From: Polaribacter sp. SA4-10
Lineage (GTDB): Bacteria > Bacteroidota > Bacteroidia > Flavobacteriales > Flavobacteriaceae
Length of the DNA stretch: 64,000 bases
Direction: 5' to 3'
Assembly (NCBI RefSeq): GCF_002163835.1
Contig: NZ_CP019331.1
Coordinates: forward strand, 1,054,001-1,118,000
In this document: positions 1-9,161 of the stretch, piece after piece
Layout: every line of letters starts with the position of its first letter
How positions within the stretch are numbered: the first letter of the stretch is position 1
Notes under the pieces: model-generated
The model's input: the letters and a program-made list of their open reading frames with translations, nothing else
Told to the model about the DNA's origin: nothing
Databases searched by the model: none
Made by a program: the position numbers and the translations under genes

Positions 1-372
1 ACCGTTAAGGAATTAATTAAAGTTTCTTATGATAATAACCCGTGTTTATTTGTTTTAGATGAAATTTTTAAAGGCACAAATACTATCGAGAGAATTTCTG
101 GAGGAAAGGCAATATTATCTTATTTAAATAAAAGAAATCACACTGTTTTAGTATCTACTCACGATATAGAATTGACTGATTTATTAGAAAAAGATAATTA
201 TATTTTATTCCACTTTAGTGAACAAATTGAAAACAACAAATTGCTCTTTGATCATAAAATTAAAAAAGGAAAATTAAAAACTAGAAATGCGATTAAAATT
301 TTAGAAATCTATAACTATCCATCTGAAATAATTAAAGATGCAAAAGAAATAGAATCCACTTATTTTTCTTGA
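1..372 (+). CDS. MutS-family DNA mismatch repair ATPase, C-terminal end (5' truncated by window)
   Basis: Reading frame 1 is open from the first base and ends at TGA 370-372, giving the last ~123 residues of a larger protein. The Walker B-like FVLDEIFKGTN and the following STHD are the ATPase signature of the MutS family. The start is outside the window. In Bacteroidota, stand-alone MutS-like proteins lacking the mismatch-recognition domain are common, so this need not be the canonical mutS; the part that would decide is missing. It converges on the antiporter gene, with the two 3' ends overlapping by 13 bases. Confidence 0.8.
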   Translation, partial: TVKELIKVSYDNNPCLFVLDEIFKGTNTIERISGGKAILSYLNKRNHTVLVSTHDIELTDLLEKDNYILFHFSEQIENNKLLFDHKIKKGKLKTRNAIKILEIYNYPSEIIKDAKEIESTYFS

Positions 373-2189
373 AACACCAATGTTTTTCCTAAATAGATTA
401 ACGTACAATTATCTTTATTTTCTTCCAACTTTTCAAATTCTGGCAGTAAGAATAATTTATCCTCTTTTTTAACAAATAAAGGAATTGACTTTACCTCGTT
501 AAATAGTTTAGATAAAATCGCGCTGTACTCTTCTTCTGAAGTAATTGCTACTTCATGGATTTTAGGATTATCTCTATAAGCTTCACTTAAATTTATATAG
601 TCATCTTTAGGTGTAAAAAATTTGTTTTGATCTTCTAAAGCTGGATTCAAAATCTCTTTAGAAGTTGCCAATCTATAAGAACCTTGTTCTCCAAAAGCTT
701 CAGAAAAACTTTTTACTGCAAACTCATTTACAGCTTCACTACCCGTCATTGCTATTAAATAACCAACATCATTTAATTCAATATTATCAGATAAATCGTT
801 TCCATAAACATCAACTGTAAAAGCTTCTAAATCTGCTTTTTTAGCATCTTCTACATACTCCTTATTAGAGTCTATTAATATGACTCTTTTACCGTTTTCT
901 TTTAAATAATTCGCAATTAATCTTGCAGGGCTTGAAGCACCAACAAATAAAATAGCGTCTGAACTTTTTAGAAAAACACCTACCATTTTTGCAAATAATC
1001 TAGCCGTTGTAGCGTTTAATAAAACGGTTCCTAAAACAATCATAAACACCAAAGGTGTTATATATTCTGCTCCTTCTACTCCTTGTCTTAATAGCTTACT
1101 TCCAAATAAGGAAGCGATTCCTGCTGCTACAATTCCTCTTGGCCCCACCCAACTTATAAAGAGTTTTTCATTTAATTTTAAGTTCGATTTTCTTGTACTT
1201 AAAAAAACAGCTATTGGTCTAATTACAAAAACAACTACTGCAAAAAGAACTGCAGTTTTCCAAGTATATAATAATAGTAGGTCTTCAATATTAATATTTG
1301 CAGCCAATAAAATAAATAGAATAGAGATTAGTAAAACGCTTAAAGATTCTTTAAAATATAACAACTCTTTAAGGTTGCTAAGTTTACCATTACCAAGTAC
1401 CATTCCCATTACAACAACCGCCAATAAACCAGATTCATGTGCAAAAACATCTGAAGCTACAAAAACCAATAAAACTGTAGATAATGAAGCTACATTTAAT
1501 AAATAATGTGGAATCATTTTTTTATTGATCACAAAAGCCAAACCGTGTGCAAAAGTGAACCCAAAAGTTGTACCAAAAAGCACAATTTTTCCGAATTCTA
1601 TTAATGCCGTTTTTGTAAAACCACTTCCTCCTCCAACACTTATAAACTCAAAAACTAAAACGGCAACCAAAGCACCTATTGGATCTATTAAAATTCCTTC
1701 CCATTTTAAAACGGTAGAAACATCTTTTTTAAGTGGAATATTTCTTAAAATTGGTGTTATAACTGTGGGTCCTGTAACAATGATTAATCCTGAAAACAGA
1801 AAAGAAAGTTCCCAATTTAAATTAAAAAGAAAGTGAGCAACAACTCCAGCTCCAAAAAAAGTAATTGCAGAACCCAATGTAATTATCTTAGTAATCACCG
1901 GACCTACATTTTTAATTTCATTGAGTTTTAAAGTTAAACCACCTTCAAAAAGAATAATACTAATGGCAAGAGAAACAAAGTAATACAATCCATCTCCAGG
2001 AAAAAGTCCTTTTTCACCATTCCAAATTGGTTCTATCCATTTTGTACCATCCTCACTTAAAAACTCTGCAGCTATTGGTCCTACGAGTAAGCCAATCAAA
2101 ATTAATGGTAAAATTGCTGGAATTTTAAATTTCCATGCAACCCATTGGGCTAAAATTCCTAAAATAACAATTCCTGCTAACTCTAACAT
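360..2189 (-). CDS. CPA1-type Na+(K+)/H+ antiporter with TrkA-N-like cytoplasmic domain
   Basis: This 609-residue protein has an N-terminal membrane part of about 400 residues made of many hydrophobic helices, which matches the Na+/H+ exchanger fold. From about residue 409 a soluble part begins with AILFVGASSPARLIANYL, a Rossmann-type NAD(H)-binding segment like the TrkA-N/RCK gating domains of K+ transporters; its glycine loop is degenerate. The family exchanges monovalent cations for protons at the inner membrane, for pH and salt control. The ion specificity cannot be read from sequence. It is divergent from the USP-SulP genes, separated by only about 30 to 120 bases depending on the USP start. 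Confidence 0.85.
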   Translation of the reverse strand: MLELAGIVILGILAQWVAWKFKIPAILPLILIGLLVGPIAAEFLSEDGTKWIEPIWNGEKGLFPGDGLYYFVSLAISIILFEGGLTLKLNEIKNVGPVITKIITLGSAITFFGAGVVAHFLFNLNWELSFLFSGLIIVTGPTVITPILRNIPLKKDVSTVLKWEGILIDPIGALVAVLVFEFISVGGGSGFTKTALIEFGKIVLFGTTFGFTFAHGLAFVINKKMIPHYLLNVASLSTVLLVFVASDVFAHESGLLAVVVMGMVLGNGKLSNLKELLYFKESLSVLLISILFILLAANINIEDLLLLYTWKTAVLFAVVVFVIRPIAVFLSTRKSNLKLNEKLFISWVGPRGIVAAGIASLFGSKLLRQGVEGAEYITPLVFMIVLGTVLLNATTARLFAKMVGVFLKSSDAILFVGASSPARLIANYLKENGKRVILIDSNKEYVEDAKKADLEAFTVDVYGNDLSDNIELNDVGYLIAMTGSEAVNEFAVKSFSEAFGEQGSYRLATSKEILNPALEDQNKFFTPKDDYINLSEAYRDNPKIHEVAITSEEEYSAILSKLFNEVKSIPLFVKKEDKLFLLPEFEKLEENKDNCTLIYLGKTLVFQEK

Positions 2190-2313
2190 ATATTTTTTTA
2201 TTAAGGACGTAAATTTAAGGATGTTTGAGCTTCATAAAAATAAATTTAATGTTTTTTTCTTTCTTCTAAAGTTTCCTATATTGTGCCAGTATCAGACCCT
2301 TAAAAGACATTTA

Positions 2314-3147
2314 TTGCAGAAAATTGATAAAATATTAATAGGAATTGCCTTTTCTCCAAACTTAAAGGCAAATATATTTGAAGCCGTTAGGCTTGCAAAT
2401 ATGTTTGATGCTGAATTAGTTGGAGTCCATGTTGGACCTAAGTCAGACAAAAAGAAATCAGATTTAAAAGCACTCTTATCGGAAGCAGATCCTCTAAATA
2501 AACCTTTTAAAACTATTTGGAAAGAAGGAAAACCTGTAGCTGTTATTTTAGAAACTTGTTCTAAAGAAGAAATAAACTTGCTTATTTTAGGAGCAATTCA
2601 GAAAGAAAATTTATTAAAATATTACGTAGGTTCCATTGCCAGAAAAATTACAAGAAAAGCACCTTGTTCTGTGTTATTACTAATTAAACCATCTACAAAA
2701 AGAGTTGCTTGTAAGCACATTGTAGTAAATGGTTTAAAAGACGACAGAACAGAAGAAACTATAAAAACAGCTTTTGTTTTCTCTGAACATTTAAATTGTA
2801 ATAAAATTACAATTGTAGAAGAAGTTAGTCAAAATGAATTACATGTTAAAGTAAGTGATGATAAGACTTTACGTAAAGCAAATATTGCACGAGAAAGATT
2901 AAGTACAAGAGAAGATCAACGTGTAAAACATATTTTAGAAACTATTAATAATAAAGATATTACCGTAAAAATGCAAAGTATTTTTGGAAAAAGAGGATAC
3001 TCTATTGGGCATTATGCAAAAGTAAAAAGAGCCGATTTATTAATTATGAATGCGCCTAACAAACTCGGTTTCTTCGATCGGATTTTTCCTCATGATTTAG
3101 AATATATTTTATCTGAATTACCAACTGATGTTTTAATTGTAAAATAG
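2314..3147 (+). CDS. Tandem-domain universal stress protein
   Basis: The product carries two UspA-like domains (roughly residues 1-140 and 145-277). The first ends with VGSIARKITRKAPCSVLLL, the typical nucleotide-binding loop and last strand. I prefer the TTG at 2314 to the ATG at 2221. The upstream 31 residues do not fit the USP family start, while KIDKILIGIAFSPN immediately after the TTG does. A TAnnTTTG-like box (TATATTGT) near 2278 would also put the transcript start downstream of the ATG. The stop is followed at once by the SulP start, so the two are co-transcribed. USPs next to SulP or antiporter genes are frequently regulatory; that role here is inference. Confidence 0.8.
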   Translation: MQKIDKILIGIAFSPNLKANIFEAVRLANMFDAELVGVHVGPKSDKKKSDLKALLSEADPLNKPFKTIWKEGKPVAVILETCSKEEINLLILGAIQKENLLKYYVGSIARKITRKAPCSVLLLIKPSTKRVACKHIVVNGLKDDRTEETIKTAFVFSEHLNCNKITIVEEVSQNELHVKVSDDKTLRKANIARERLSTREDQRVKHILETINNKDITVKMQSIFGKRGYSIGHYAKVKRADLLIMNAPNKLGFFDRIFPHDLEYILSELPTDVLIVK

Positions 3148-5337
3148 ATGCCGAAAATAAATACTTTTAAAACGTTTGTCAGTGACATTCCAAAAAATCT
3201 ATTTTCTGGTTTTGTTGTTTCATTAATTGCACTTCCTTTAGGTTTAGGGTTGGCTTTAGCATCTGGCGCACCTCCTATTTCTGGAATTATTGCTGCCATT
3301 GTTGGTGGTATTGTAGTGGCTATAATTGGTGGTTCTAACGTTACTATTACTGGACCAGGAAATGGTTTGGTCGTTGTTATTTTAGGAGCAATCACCACTT
3401 TAGGTGAAGGAGACATGCAACAAGGTTTTTTATACACGCTGGCTGCAATTGTAATCTCTGGAATTATCATGATTATTCTAGGTTTTCTAAGAATGGGTGC
3501 TTTAGGAGATTTCTTTCCTGCTTCTGCAATACAAGGAATGTTAGCTGCCATTGGAATTGGAATTTTCGCGAAACAGATACATGTTATGTTTGGTAATTTA
3601 GAAGCCAAAGGAAGCATTATAGAACTATTAATACAGATTCCTGAAGGAATTATAAACTTGATTAAAACAGACAACTCAAGTATGTTTTATGCAGGATTAG
3701 TGGGGATAATAAGTTTATTGATTATGATTTTTTACAGCAAAATAAGAAATCGCTATTTTCAATTAATTCCTGCTCCAATGTGGATTGTGGTTATAAGTGT
3801 AGGTATGTATTATTATTTTGAGTTGGTTTCTGCAGCACCTTATCCAATTGATAAAAGTTTACTAATTGCTTTGCCAGATGATATTTTATCTAATTTTGCA
3901 TTTCCAGATTTTAGTAAAATATATCATGGCAACTTTATAAATGCAGTAATTGCAATTACGTTAATTGCCAGTATAGAAAGTTTACTAAGCATTAAAGCTG
4001 TTGATAAGTTAGACCCTTTAAAAAGAAGGTCTAACGTAAATAAAGATATTCGTGCCTTAGGTTTGGCTACTGTTATTAGTGGTTTCTTAGGAGGGTTAAA
4101 TGTGGTAACAGTAATTGCAAGAAGTTCTGTAAACGTTAATAATAAAGGAACAAACAGATCTGCAAACTTTTTTCATGCCGCTTTTTTAGTTGCCTTTATC
4201 TTACTATTTGCTACTGAATTACGTAAAATTCCATTGCCTGCTTTGGCTGCTATTTTAGTATTTACAGGTTATAAATTAGCGTCTCCAGAGAATCTAAAAA
4301 AGGTATTTAATATTGGTTCTGAGCAATTAATTATATTTTTAGTTACCCTACTTACAACCATTGCAACAAGTTTAATAACGGGTATTATTGTTGGTATTTT
4401 AATCACCTTTTTCATACATGTTATCATCAATAAAAACATTCTTTTATTTATAAAAAACGTATTAAAACCAAATGTTTTAATGTTTAAAGAAGATGATAAA
4501 TACTATGTAAGTGTTAAGAATTTTGCAAGTTTCTTAAACTATACCAAACTAAAATCAAAGCTCGATCAAATTCCGGAAACAGAAGAAGCAATTATTGATT
4601 TTTCTCTGTGCGATTTTGTAGATCATTCTGTGATGGAAAACATGAGTAATTATACAGCATCCTTTACCAGAAAAGGGGGGCATTTTGAAGTAATTGGTTT
4701 AGATGACTCTAAATCTGGAAGCGAACATCCTTTTGCTTTGCGCAAAACATTACCAAAACAAGTAATTCCTAAAGTAGGCGTTTTAACAAAAAGACAAAAA
4801 TCGATTCAGAATATTAGTGAAAAAATGCATTGGAAATATGATGCGTTTTCTGCACAAGAAATGGAAGAGTTACCAACTTTTGGTTATTTTAAAACACGTA
4901 AAATAGACAAAGTTTCTAATGTACTTTCTAATGAAGATTGCACCATTTTTGATGTTCAATTTTCTGAAGGTGAAATGATTGCCAAACAAGTTATTAAAGC
5001 AACAATGTTACATATTCATACATTAAAACCAGTTCCTAATTTTACGTTGGATAAAGAAGGAATTTTTGAATATATTTTAGATTTTGCAGGTTATAAAGAT
5101 ATAAATATAGTGAAGCATCCAGATTTTAGCAAACGTTTTTATTTAGCTGGAAAAAATAAGGCAAAAATTAGAGCATTTTTTACAGATGAATTAGTTTTGT
5201 TCTTTGAAAGTAATAAGCAATTTCATATAGAAGCAACAGAAAACGGAATTTTAGTAATTGGTAATGAACGTTTGTCTAGTGTTAAAGAAATTAAAGCACT
5301 TGCTTATTTTGGTATGGGACTACAAAAAACAATATAA
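3148..5337 (+). CDS. SulP-family anion transporter with STAS domain and extra C-terminal domain
   Basis: This 729-residue inner-membrane protein has a SulP transmembrane region (about residues 15-430) beginning with the family motif LPLGLGLALASGAPP. A STAS-like domain follows at about 440-545, including DFSLCDFVDHSVMENM. SulP proteins move sulfate, bicarbonate or other anions; in marine bacteria bicarbonate uptake is common, but the substrate is not resolved here. After STAS there are about 180 further residues of no family I recognise, which makes the protein longer than ordinary SulP transporters (about 500-600 residues). The ATG directly abuts the USP stop (TAGATG), so translation is probably coupled. 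Confidence 0.88.
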   Translation: MPKINTFKTFVSDIPKNLFSGFVVSLIALPLGLGLALASGAPPISGIIAAIVGGIVVAIIGGSNVTITGPGNGLVVVILGAITTLGEGDMQQGFLYTLAAIVISGIIMIILGFLRMGALGDFFPASAIQGMLAAIGIGIFAKQIHVMFGNLEAKGSIIELLIQIPEGIINLIKTDNSSMFYAGLVGIISLLIMIFYSKIRNRYFQLIPAPMWIVVISVGMYYYFELVSAAPYPIDKSLLIALPDDILSNFAFPDFSKIYHGNFINAVIAITLIASIESLLSIKAVDKLDPLKRRSNVNKDIRALGLATVISGFLGGLNVVTVIARSSVNVNNKGTNRSANFFHAAFLVAFILLFATELRKIPLPALAAILVFTGYKLASPENLKKVFNIGSEQLIIFLVTLLTTIATSLITGIIVGILITFFIHVIINKNILLFIKNVLKPNVLMFKEDDKYYVSVKNFASFLNYTKLKSKLDQIPETEEAIIDFSLCDFVDHSVMENMSNYTASFTRKGGHFEVIGLDDSKSGSEHPFALRKTLPKQVIPKVGVLTKRQKSIQNISEKMHWKYDAFSAQEMEELPTFGYFKTRKIDKVSNVLSNEDCTIFDVQFSEGEMIAKQVIKATMLHIHTLKPVPNFTLDKEGIFEYILDFAGYKDINIVKHPDFSKRFYLAGKNKAKIRAFFTDELVLFFESNKQFHIEATENGILVIGNERLSSVKEIKALAYFGMGLQKTI

Positions 5338-5342
5338 TTACA

Positions 5343-5924
5343 ATGTTAGGTTTACAATTTGATACAGAAACTTCTTGGGCAGAAATTGCCAAAGATAATT
5401 TACAACAAATACTTACAGATCACGCTTTTTTAGAGCAAAAAGCAGCTTCTAATGCTGTTTCTATAATTATTAATTATTCTGAAGAAACTGAGTTGGTAAA
5501 AGAAATGAGCAATATTGCTATTGAAGAAATGCAACATTTTAAAATGGTGCATTTATTAATGGTAAAACGTGGAATGGTTTTAGGAAGAGAACAAAAGAAT
5601 GATTACGCTATTAGATTGCAAAAATTCTTTAATAAAACAAAAGACAGAACCAACGCTTTAGTGCAACGTTTACTTATTGCTGCTCTAATTGAAGCAAGAA
5701 GTTGTGAGCGTTTTAAAGTGTTTTCTGAAAACATGGAAGATGAAGAATTGTCTAAATTCTATAATAATTTAATGATTTCTGAAGCAGCACATTATACTAC
5801 TTTTTTACAATTTGCACGCCAATACCAAGACAGAACTATTGTTGATGAAAAATGGAATGCTCTTTTAGCTTTTGAAGCTGAAATGATGAAAGAGCGTGGG
5901 AATAAGGCAACAATTCACGGTTAA
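5343..5924 (+). CDS. miaE: tRNA-(ms2io6A)-hydroxylase MiaE-like
   Basis: The 193-residue length and the diiron ligand pattern fit MiaE: an IEEMQHF motif near residue 60, IEARSCERF near 120 and SEAAHY near 150. MiaE hydroxylates the isopentenyl group of 2-methylthio-N6-isopentenyladenosine at position 37 of tRNAs reading U-starting codons. The gene begins 5 bases after the SulP stop and so probably lies on the same transcript, although no functional link to anion transport is obvious. Related ferritin-like proteins could give similar motifs, but the whole-length match makes MiaE the best call. Confidence 0.85.
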   Translation: MLGLQFDTETSWAEIAKDNLQQILTDHAFLEQKAASNAVSIIINYSEETELVKEMSNIAIEEMQHFKMVHLLMVKRGMVLGREQKNDYAIRLQKFFNKTKDRTNALVQRLLIAALIEARSCERFKVFSENMEDEELSKFYNNLMISEAAHYTTFLQFARQYQDRTIVDEKWNALLAFEAEMMKERGNKATIHG

Positions 5925-5981
5925 AAACAGTGAACAACAAACAAGTATCAATAAACCCAATGATAACCGATAACTGAATAT

Positions 5982-6416
5982 ATGTTCTCTAAAGAAGAAG
6001 CTGCATTATTACGTAAAGAGTTCTGGACTAGTTTTGGGAAGTCTTTTCCAAGGAAATGGTTGTTGTATAACACCAAAATAAAAGGGTTCTCTTTTAAGTT
6101 TGCTGCAGACAGAAAAAAAGCAATGGTTTGTTTAGACATTGAACATCCAGAAGATATTGCAAATGAGCTTTTGTTTGATCAAATGGTTTCTTTAAAAGCG
6201 TTGTTAGAAGCTGAAATTCCTGAAATTATTTTTAATGATTCCTATGAGCTAGAAAGCAGAAAATTGATTCATAGAATTTATGTTCCTTTTGAAGGGCAGT
6301 TTAGCATTCATAATAAAAATACGTGGCGAGATTGTTATGAGTTTTTTGTAGAAACAATGCCAAAATTTGAACTCTTTTTCTACGAATATGAAGATTTTAT
6401 TAAACAAGCTACTTAA
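5982..6416 (+). CDS. DUF4268 domain protein
   Basis: This 144-residue soluble protein (FWTSFGKSFPRKWLLYNTKI near the N-terminus, acidic and aromatic throughout) matches the DUF4268 family as I know it in Bacteroidota. The family has no firmly established function; some members are fused to nuclease-type domains. The ATG at 5982 follows 57 bases after miaE and is preceded by no clear promoter, so it may be the last gene of the USP-SulP-miaE transcript. Confidence 0.7.
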   Translation: MFSKEEAALLRKEFWTSFGKSFPRKWLLYNTKIKGFSFKFAADRKKAMVCLDIEHPEDIANELLFDQMVSLKALLEAEIPEIIFNDSYELESRKLIHRIYVPFEGQFSIHNKNTWRDCYEFFVETMPKFELFFYEYEDFIKQAT

Positions 6417-6495
6417 TAAATAGTGCTTTTTGCTGTTCTTATGAAAATAGGAATCCCTATTTAAGCTAGTTTAAAATTCCTGACTTCGCATAAAT

Positions 6496-6616
6496 GATAA
6501 GCTCTGGCAAAATATGCCTGCGTTAAGGATTGAAGCAATTGTTTGAGCTCTTTTTTGAGGAACGAAAAAAAAGCGAGTGCGTAAAGCCTGACCTGAAAGG
6601 GGAAGCCCAACTTATC
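6496..6616 (+). ncRNA. Structured intergenic element (possible small RNA or dispersed flavobacterial repeat)
   Basis: The gap after the DUF4268 gene holds a non-coding block closed by complementary ends, GATAAG (6496-6501) and CTTATC (6611-6616). Inside, a second stem pairs a CTCTTTTTT stretch near 6548 with AAAAAAAAGCGAG near 6565. The phrases GCGTTAAGGATTGAAGC (6520-6536) and GCCTGACCTGAAAGGG (6586-6601) are ones I associate with a recurrent intergenic element in Flavobacteriia genomes. Strand is uncertain because the element is structurally symmetrical. It could be a mobile repeat or a structured RNA. Confidence 0.4.
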
Positions 6617-6645
6617 GAAACAATTTTTAAAAAAATTCGAAGTAA

Positions 6646-6670
6646 AAAATCGCCCAAAAAGAGCGATTTT
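6646..6670. terminator. Bidirectional hairpin terminator
   Basis: AAAATCGC (6646-6653) and GCGATTTT (6663-6670) form an 8-bp stem with a 9-base loop. A-rich flanks on the left and T-rich sequence on the right fit termination from both sides. It lies between the converging DUF4268 and DUF4870 genes. Confidence 0.7.
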
Positions 6671-6692
6671 AAAATTGAACTTATTTAGTTTT

Positions 6693-7031
6693 TTATTTTA
6701 TAAAAGTAATACTAAATGGATAACTAGGAGCCTCGTCATTACTCGCTTTTATTGCGTTTATAATTGGAAATATTAAATAGAAGAATCCAATTACAATTAA
6801 TCCGATGATACCTAATCCAAAGAAAATAATTAACGGAATACAGATTAAAATATAAATAAACATAGAAATTCTAAAGTTTAAAATTGCTTTTCCGTGTAAA
6901 TCCATTCCTATTATTTCGTCTTTTTTTGTGAGCCATAAAACTAATGGAACAATAAAGCCACCAATTCCTGTTACAAAATCTAATAATTGACTTAAATGTG
7001 TTAATACCAATAGTTGTTTATCTTCTTTCAT
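6693..7031 (-). CDS. DUF4870 small membrane protein
   Basis: This 112-residue protein has the pattern of the DUF4870 (Tic20-like) family. An N-terminal THLSQLLDF stretch runs into a first membrane segment, then HGKAILNFRISMFIY, then a second hydrophobic hairpin ending in the IFPIINAIKA motif. Four membrane-spanning or hairpin segments are expected. The family's role is unknown. It is transcribed divergently from mnmE with about 105 bases between the starts, and is terminated by the hairpin at 6646. Confidence 0.8.
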   Translation of the reverse strand: MKEDKQLLVLTHLSQLLDFVTGIGGFIVPLVLWLTKKDEIIGMDLHGKAILNFRISMFIYILICIPLIIFFGLGIIGLIVIGFFYLIFPIINAIKASNDEAPSYPFSITFIK

Positions 7032-7123
7032 GTTATTTTTAATAAATTTAGTTCTGTATTAATTTGACGCTTAATTTGTTGTTTTGTTACAGTTTTTGCT
7101 TTTAATAACTAGATTAACCTGCG

Positions 7124-7131
7124 TATCTTTG
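7124..7131 (+). promoter_or_regulatory. mnmE promoter -7 box; transcript probably leaderless
   Basis: TATCTTTG is an exact match to the Bacteroidota -7 consensus TAnnTTTG. A TTTG upstream at 7095-7098 may be the -33 element, although the spacing is a little long. The box ends 4 bases before the ATG at 7136, so the transcript start should fall on or beside the start codon. Confidence 0.75.
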
Positions 7132-7135
7132 CAAA

Positions 7136-8530
7136 ATGATGCAACAAGACACAATTATCGCTTTAGCAACGCCTTCTGGTGTTGGCGCAATTTCTGTAAT
7201 TAGACTTTCTGGTGAAAAAGCTATTGATATTGTTGATGCTAACTTTAAGTCTATAAAGAAATCTAAGGTTTTAAAAAATCAGAAATCGCATACAATTCAT
7301 TTAGGTCATATTATTGATAAAGATACAATTATAGATGAAGTTTTGGTCTCTATTTTTAAAAATCCTCGCTCCTACACTGGCGAAAATGTTATTGAAATTT
7401 CTTGTCATGGATCAAGTTTTATTCAGCAAGAAATTATTCAGTTATTCTTGCAAAAAGAGTGCAGAATGGCAGATAATGGGGAGTTTACAATGCGTGCTTT
7501 TTTGAACGGTAAAATGGATTTATCTCAGGCTGAAGCGGTAGCTGATGTTATTGCTTCTAATTCTGCTGCAAGTCATCAAATGGCAATTCAGCAAATGCGC
7601 GGTGGTATTACAAATGAGTTAAAAGAATTACGTGCGCAATTATTAGATTTTGCTGCTTTAATAGAATTAGAACTAGATTTTTCTGGTGAAGATGTTGAGT
7701 TTGCAGACAGAACAAAATTTAAAGAACTAGTAGCAAAAATTACCTTTGTTTTAAAGCGTTTAATAGATTCTTTTTCTTTTGGAAATGCCATGAAAAACGG
7801 AATTCCTGTTGCCATTATTGGTGAGCCAAATGTTGGAAAATCTACACTTTTAAACACACTTTTAAATGAAGAAAAAGCCATCGTTTCTGAAATTGCAGGT
7901 ACAACAAGAGATGCTATTGAAGATGAAATTATTATTGATGGCGTTGCTTTTAGATTTATTGATACTGCAGGAATTAGAGAAACTAAAGATATTATAGAAA
8001 GTATCGGAATTAAAAAAGCCTACGAAAAAGCAGAAAATGCGCAGTTGATTATTTTCTTAATAGATTCAAATAAATTTGCGTATTCAAGCGAAGATTTTTT
8101 ACAGGAAATTAAAACGATTAAAGAGCGTTTTCCAAACAAAAGAGTACTTGTAATTGCTAATAAAGTGGATACATTATCTTGTCACGACGCTTCTATTTTA
8201 CAGTCAGAAATTGAAGATTTAATTTTACTTTCTGCAAAAAATAAAACCGGAATTGACGAACTTAAAAATCAATTAACTTCTTTGGTAAATATTGGTGCTT
8301 TAAGTAATAATGAAACGATTGTTACTAATTCTCGTCATTTTGAAGCGCTAAATAACGCTTTAATAGCAATTACTTCTGTGCAACAAGGAATTGATTTAGA
8401 AATTTCTACCGATTTATTTTCTATTGATATTAGAGAATGTTTGCGTCACTTAGGGGCAATTACTGGAGATTATGATGTTGATAAAGACATTCTAGGTCAT
8501 ATTTTTTCTAATTTTTGTATTGGAAAGTAA
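7136..8530 (+). CDS. mnmE: tRNA uridine-5-carboxymethylaminomethyl(34) synthesis GTPase MnmE
   Basis: The 464-residue length matches MnmE. The N-terminal folate-binding domain begins DTIIALATPSGVGAISVIRLSG. The inserted G domain has G1 GEPNVGKST near residue 230, G3 DTAG and G4 NKVD, and the protein ends with the invariant CIGK whose cysteine is needed for tRNA modification. With MnmG it installs the (carboxymethyl)aminomethyl group on U34 of several tRNAs. Two ATGs in tandem (7136, 7139) sit directly behind the promoter box. The next gene begins 1 base after the stop. Confidence 0.97.
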   Translation: MMQQDTIIALATPSGVGAISVIRLSGEKAIDIVDANFKSIKKSKVLKNQKSHTIHLGHIIDKDTIIDEVLVSIFKNPRSYTGENVIEISCHGSSFIQQEIIQLFLQKECRMADNGEFTMRAFLNGKMDLSQAEAVADVIASNSAASHQMAIQQMRGGITNELKELRAQLLDFAALIELELDFSGEDVEFADRTKFKELVAKITFVLKRLIDSFSFGNAMKNGIPVAIIGEPNVGKSTLLNTLLNEEKAIVSEIAGTTRDAIEDEIIIDGVAFRFIDTAGIRETKDIIESIGIKKAYEKAENAQLIIFLIDSNKFAYSSEDFLQEIKTIKERFPNKRVLVIANKVDTLSCHDASILQSEIEDLILLSAKNKTGIDELKNQLTSLVNIGALSNNETIVTNSRHFEALNNALIAITSVQQGIDLEISTDLFSIDIRECLRHLGAITGDYDVDKDILGHIFSNFCIGK

Positions 8531-8531
8531 A

Positions 8532-8891
8532 ATGACTGTACAAGATTTAGTTGGAACGTATGCTATTATTGGAAGCAATCAAGATGCTGATAAAAATTCT
8601 TATAAAGGAGAACTCAATATCTCTTTAAATGAAAATGATAGAATTATTGCTAAATGGATGATTAACAATTCTCAAGAACAATTTGGAACAGGTTTTTTTA
8701 AAGATAACACTTTAGTTATCAACTTTAATTACAAAGGTTTTGAAGATAAAACGTACAACGGCGTTGTTGTTTACAAATGTTTAAATAAAAATATTCTAGA
8801 AGGTTTTTGGTCTGAAGAACAAGGAAATCCAAAATTTATTGGCATAGAAAATTGTTTTAGAATTAAAAATAAACTACCCCTTTTAAATTAA
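8532..8891 (+). CDS. Small hypothetical protein downstream of mnmE
   Basis: About 119 residues, beta-strand-rich with no membrane segment or signal peptide: TVQDLVGTYAIIGSNQDAD, later NTLVINFNYKGF and ILEGFWSEEQGNP. The shape resembles small lipocalin-like or avidin-like barrels, but I do not recognise a family. The ATG at 8532 is preferred to a TTG at 8520 that would overlap mnmE. It probably shares the mnmE transcript, being 1 base from its stop. Confidence 0.6.
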   Translation: MTVQDLVGTYAIIGSNQDADKNSYKGELNISLNENDRIIAKWMINNSQEQFGTGFFKDNTLVINFNYKGFEDKTYNGVVVYKCLNKNILEGFWSEEQGNPKFIGIENCFRIKNKLPLLN

Positions 8892-9037
8892 AAAACCTAC
8901 TTTTAATTAGCATTAATTATTTAACCCTAGCTTAGGTTTCAGTTTGTATTCATCTACAAACAACCCTTTTAATTACTTTTTTTTACTTTATTATTAACCT
9001 ATAATATAGTAATTTTACCAAAAAATAATCTAATAAT

Positions 9038-9045
9038 TAATTTTG
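9038..9045 (+). promoter_or_regulatory. Putative promoter of the giant secreted protein
   Basis: TAATTTTG matches TAnnTTTG and would give a 5' untranslated leader of roughly 110 bases. The surrounding 8892-9161 gap is AT-rich and shows no other feature. A -33 element is not clear. Confidence 0.4.
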
Positions 9046-9161
9046 GGGAAAATTAACTATTCTTTTTACATGCTTTTTTTCGTGCATTTTTTTGAGACTA
9101 TATGTCCTATATATTCTCGTACAAGATTTTCTCATAAATTTTTAATTAATAAAACTAAGCT

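Noticed and set aside
1525..1836. Plus-strand ORF inside the antiporter gene
   Set aside because: It is the antisense shadow of a clear membrane-protein gene and shows no family feature.
3090..3674. 194-codon minus-strand ORF across the USP/SulP junction
   Set aside because: Composition (Ile/Pro-rich) is the mirror of the SulP coding frame; no domain and no promoter.
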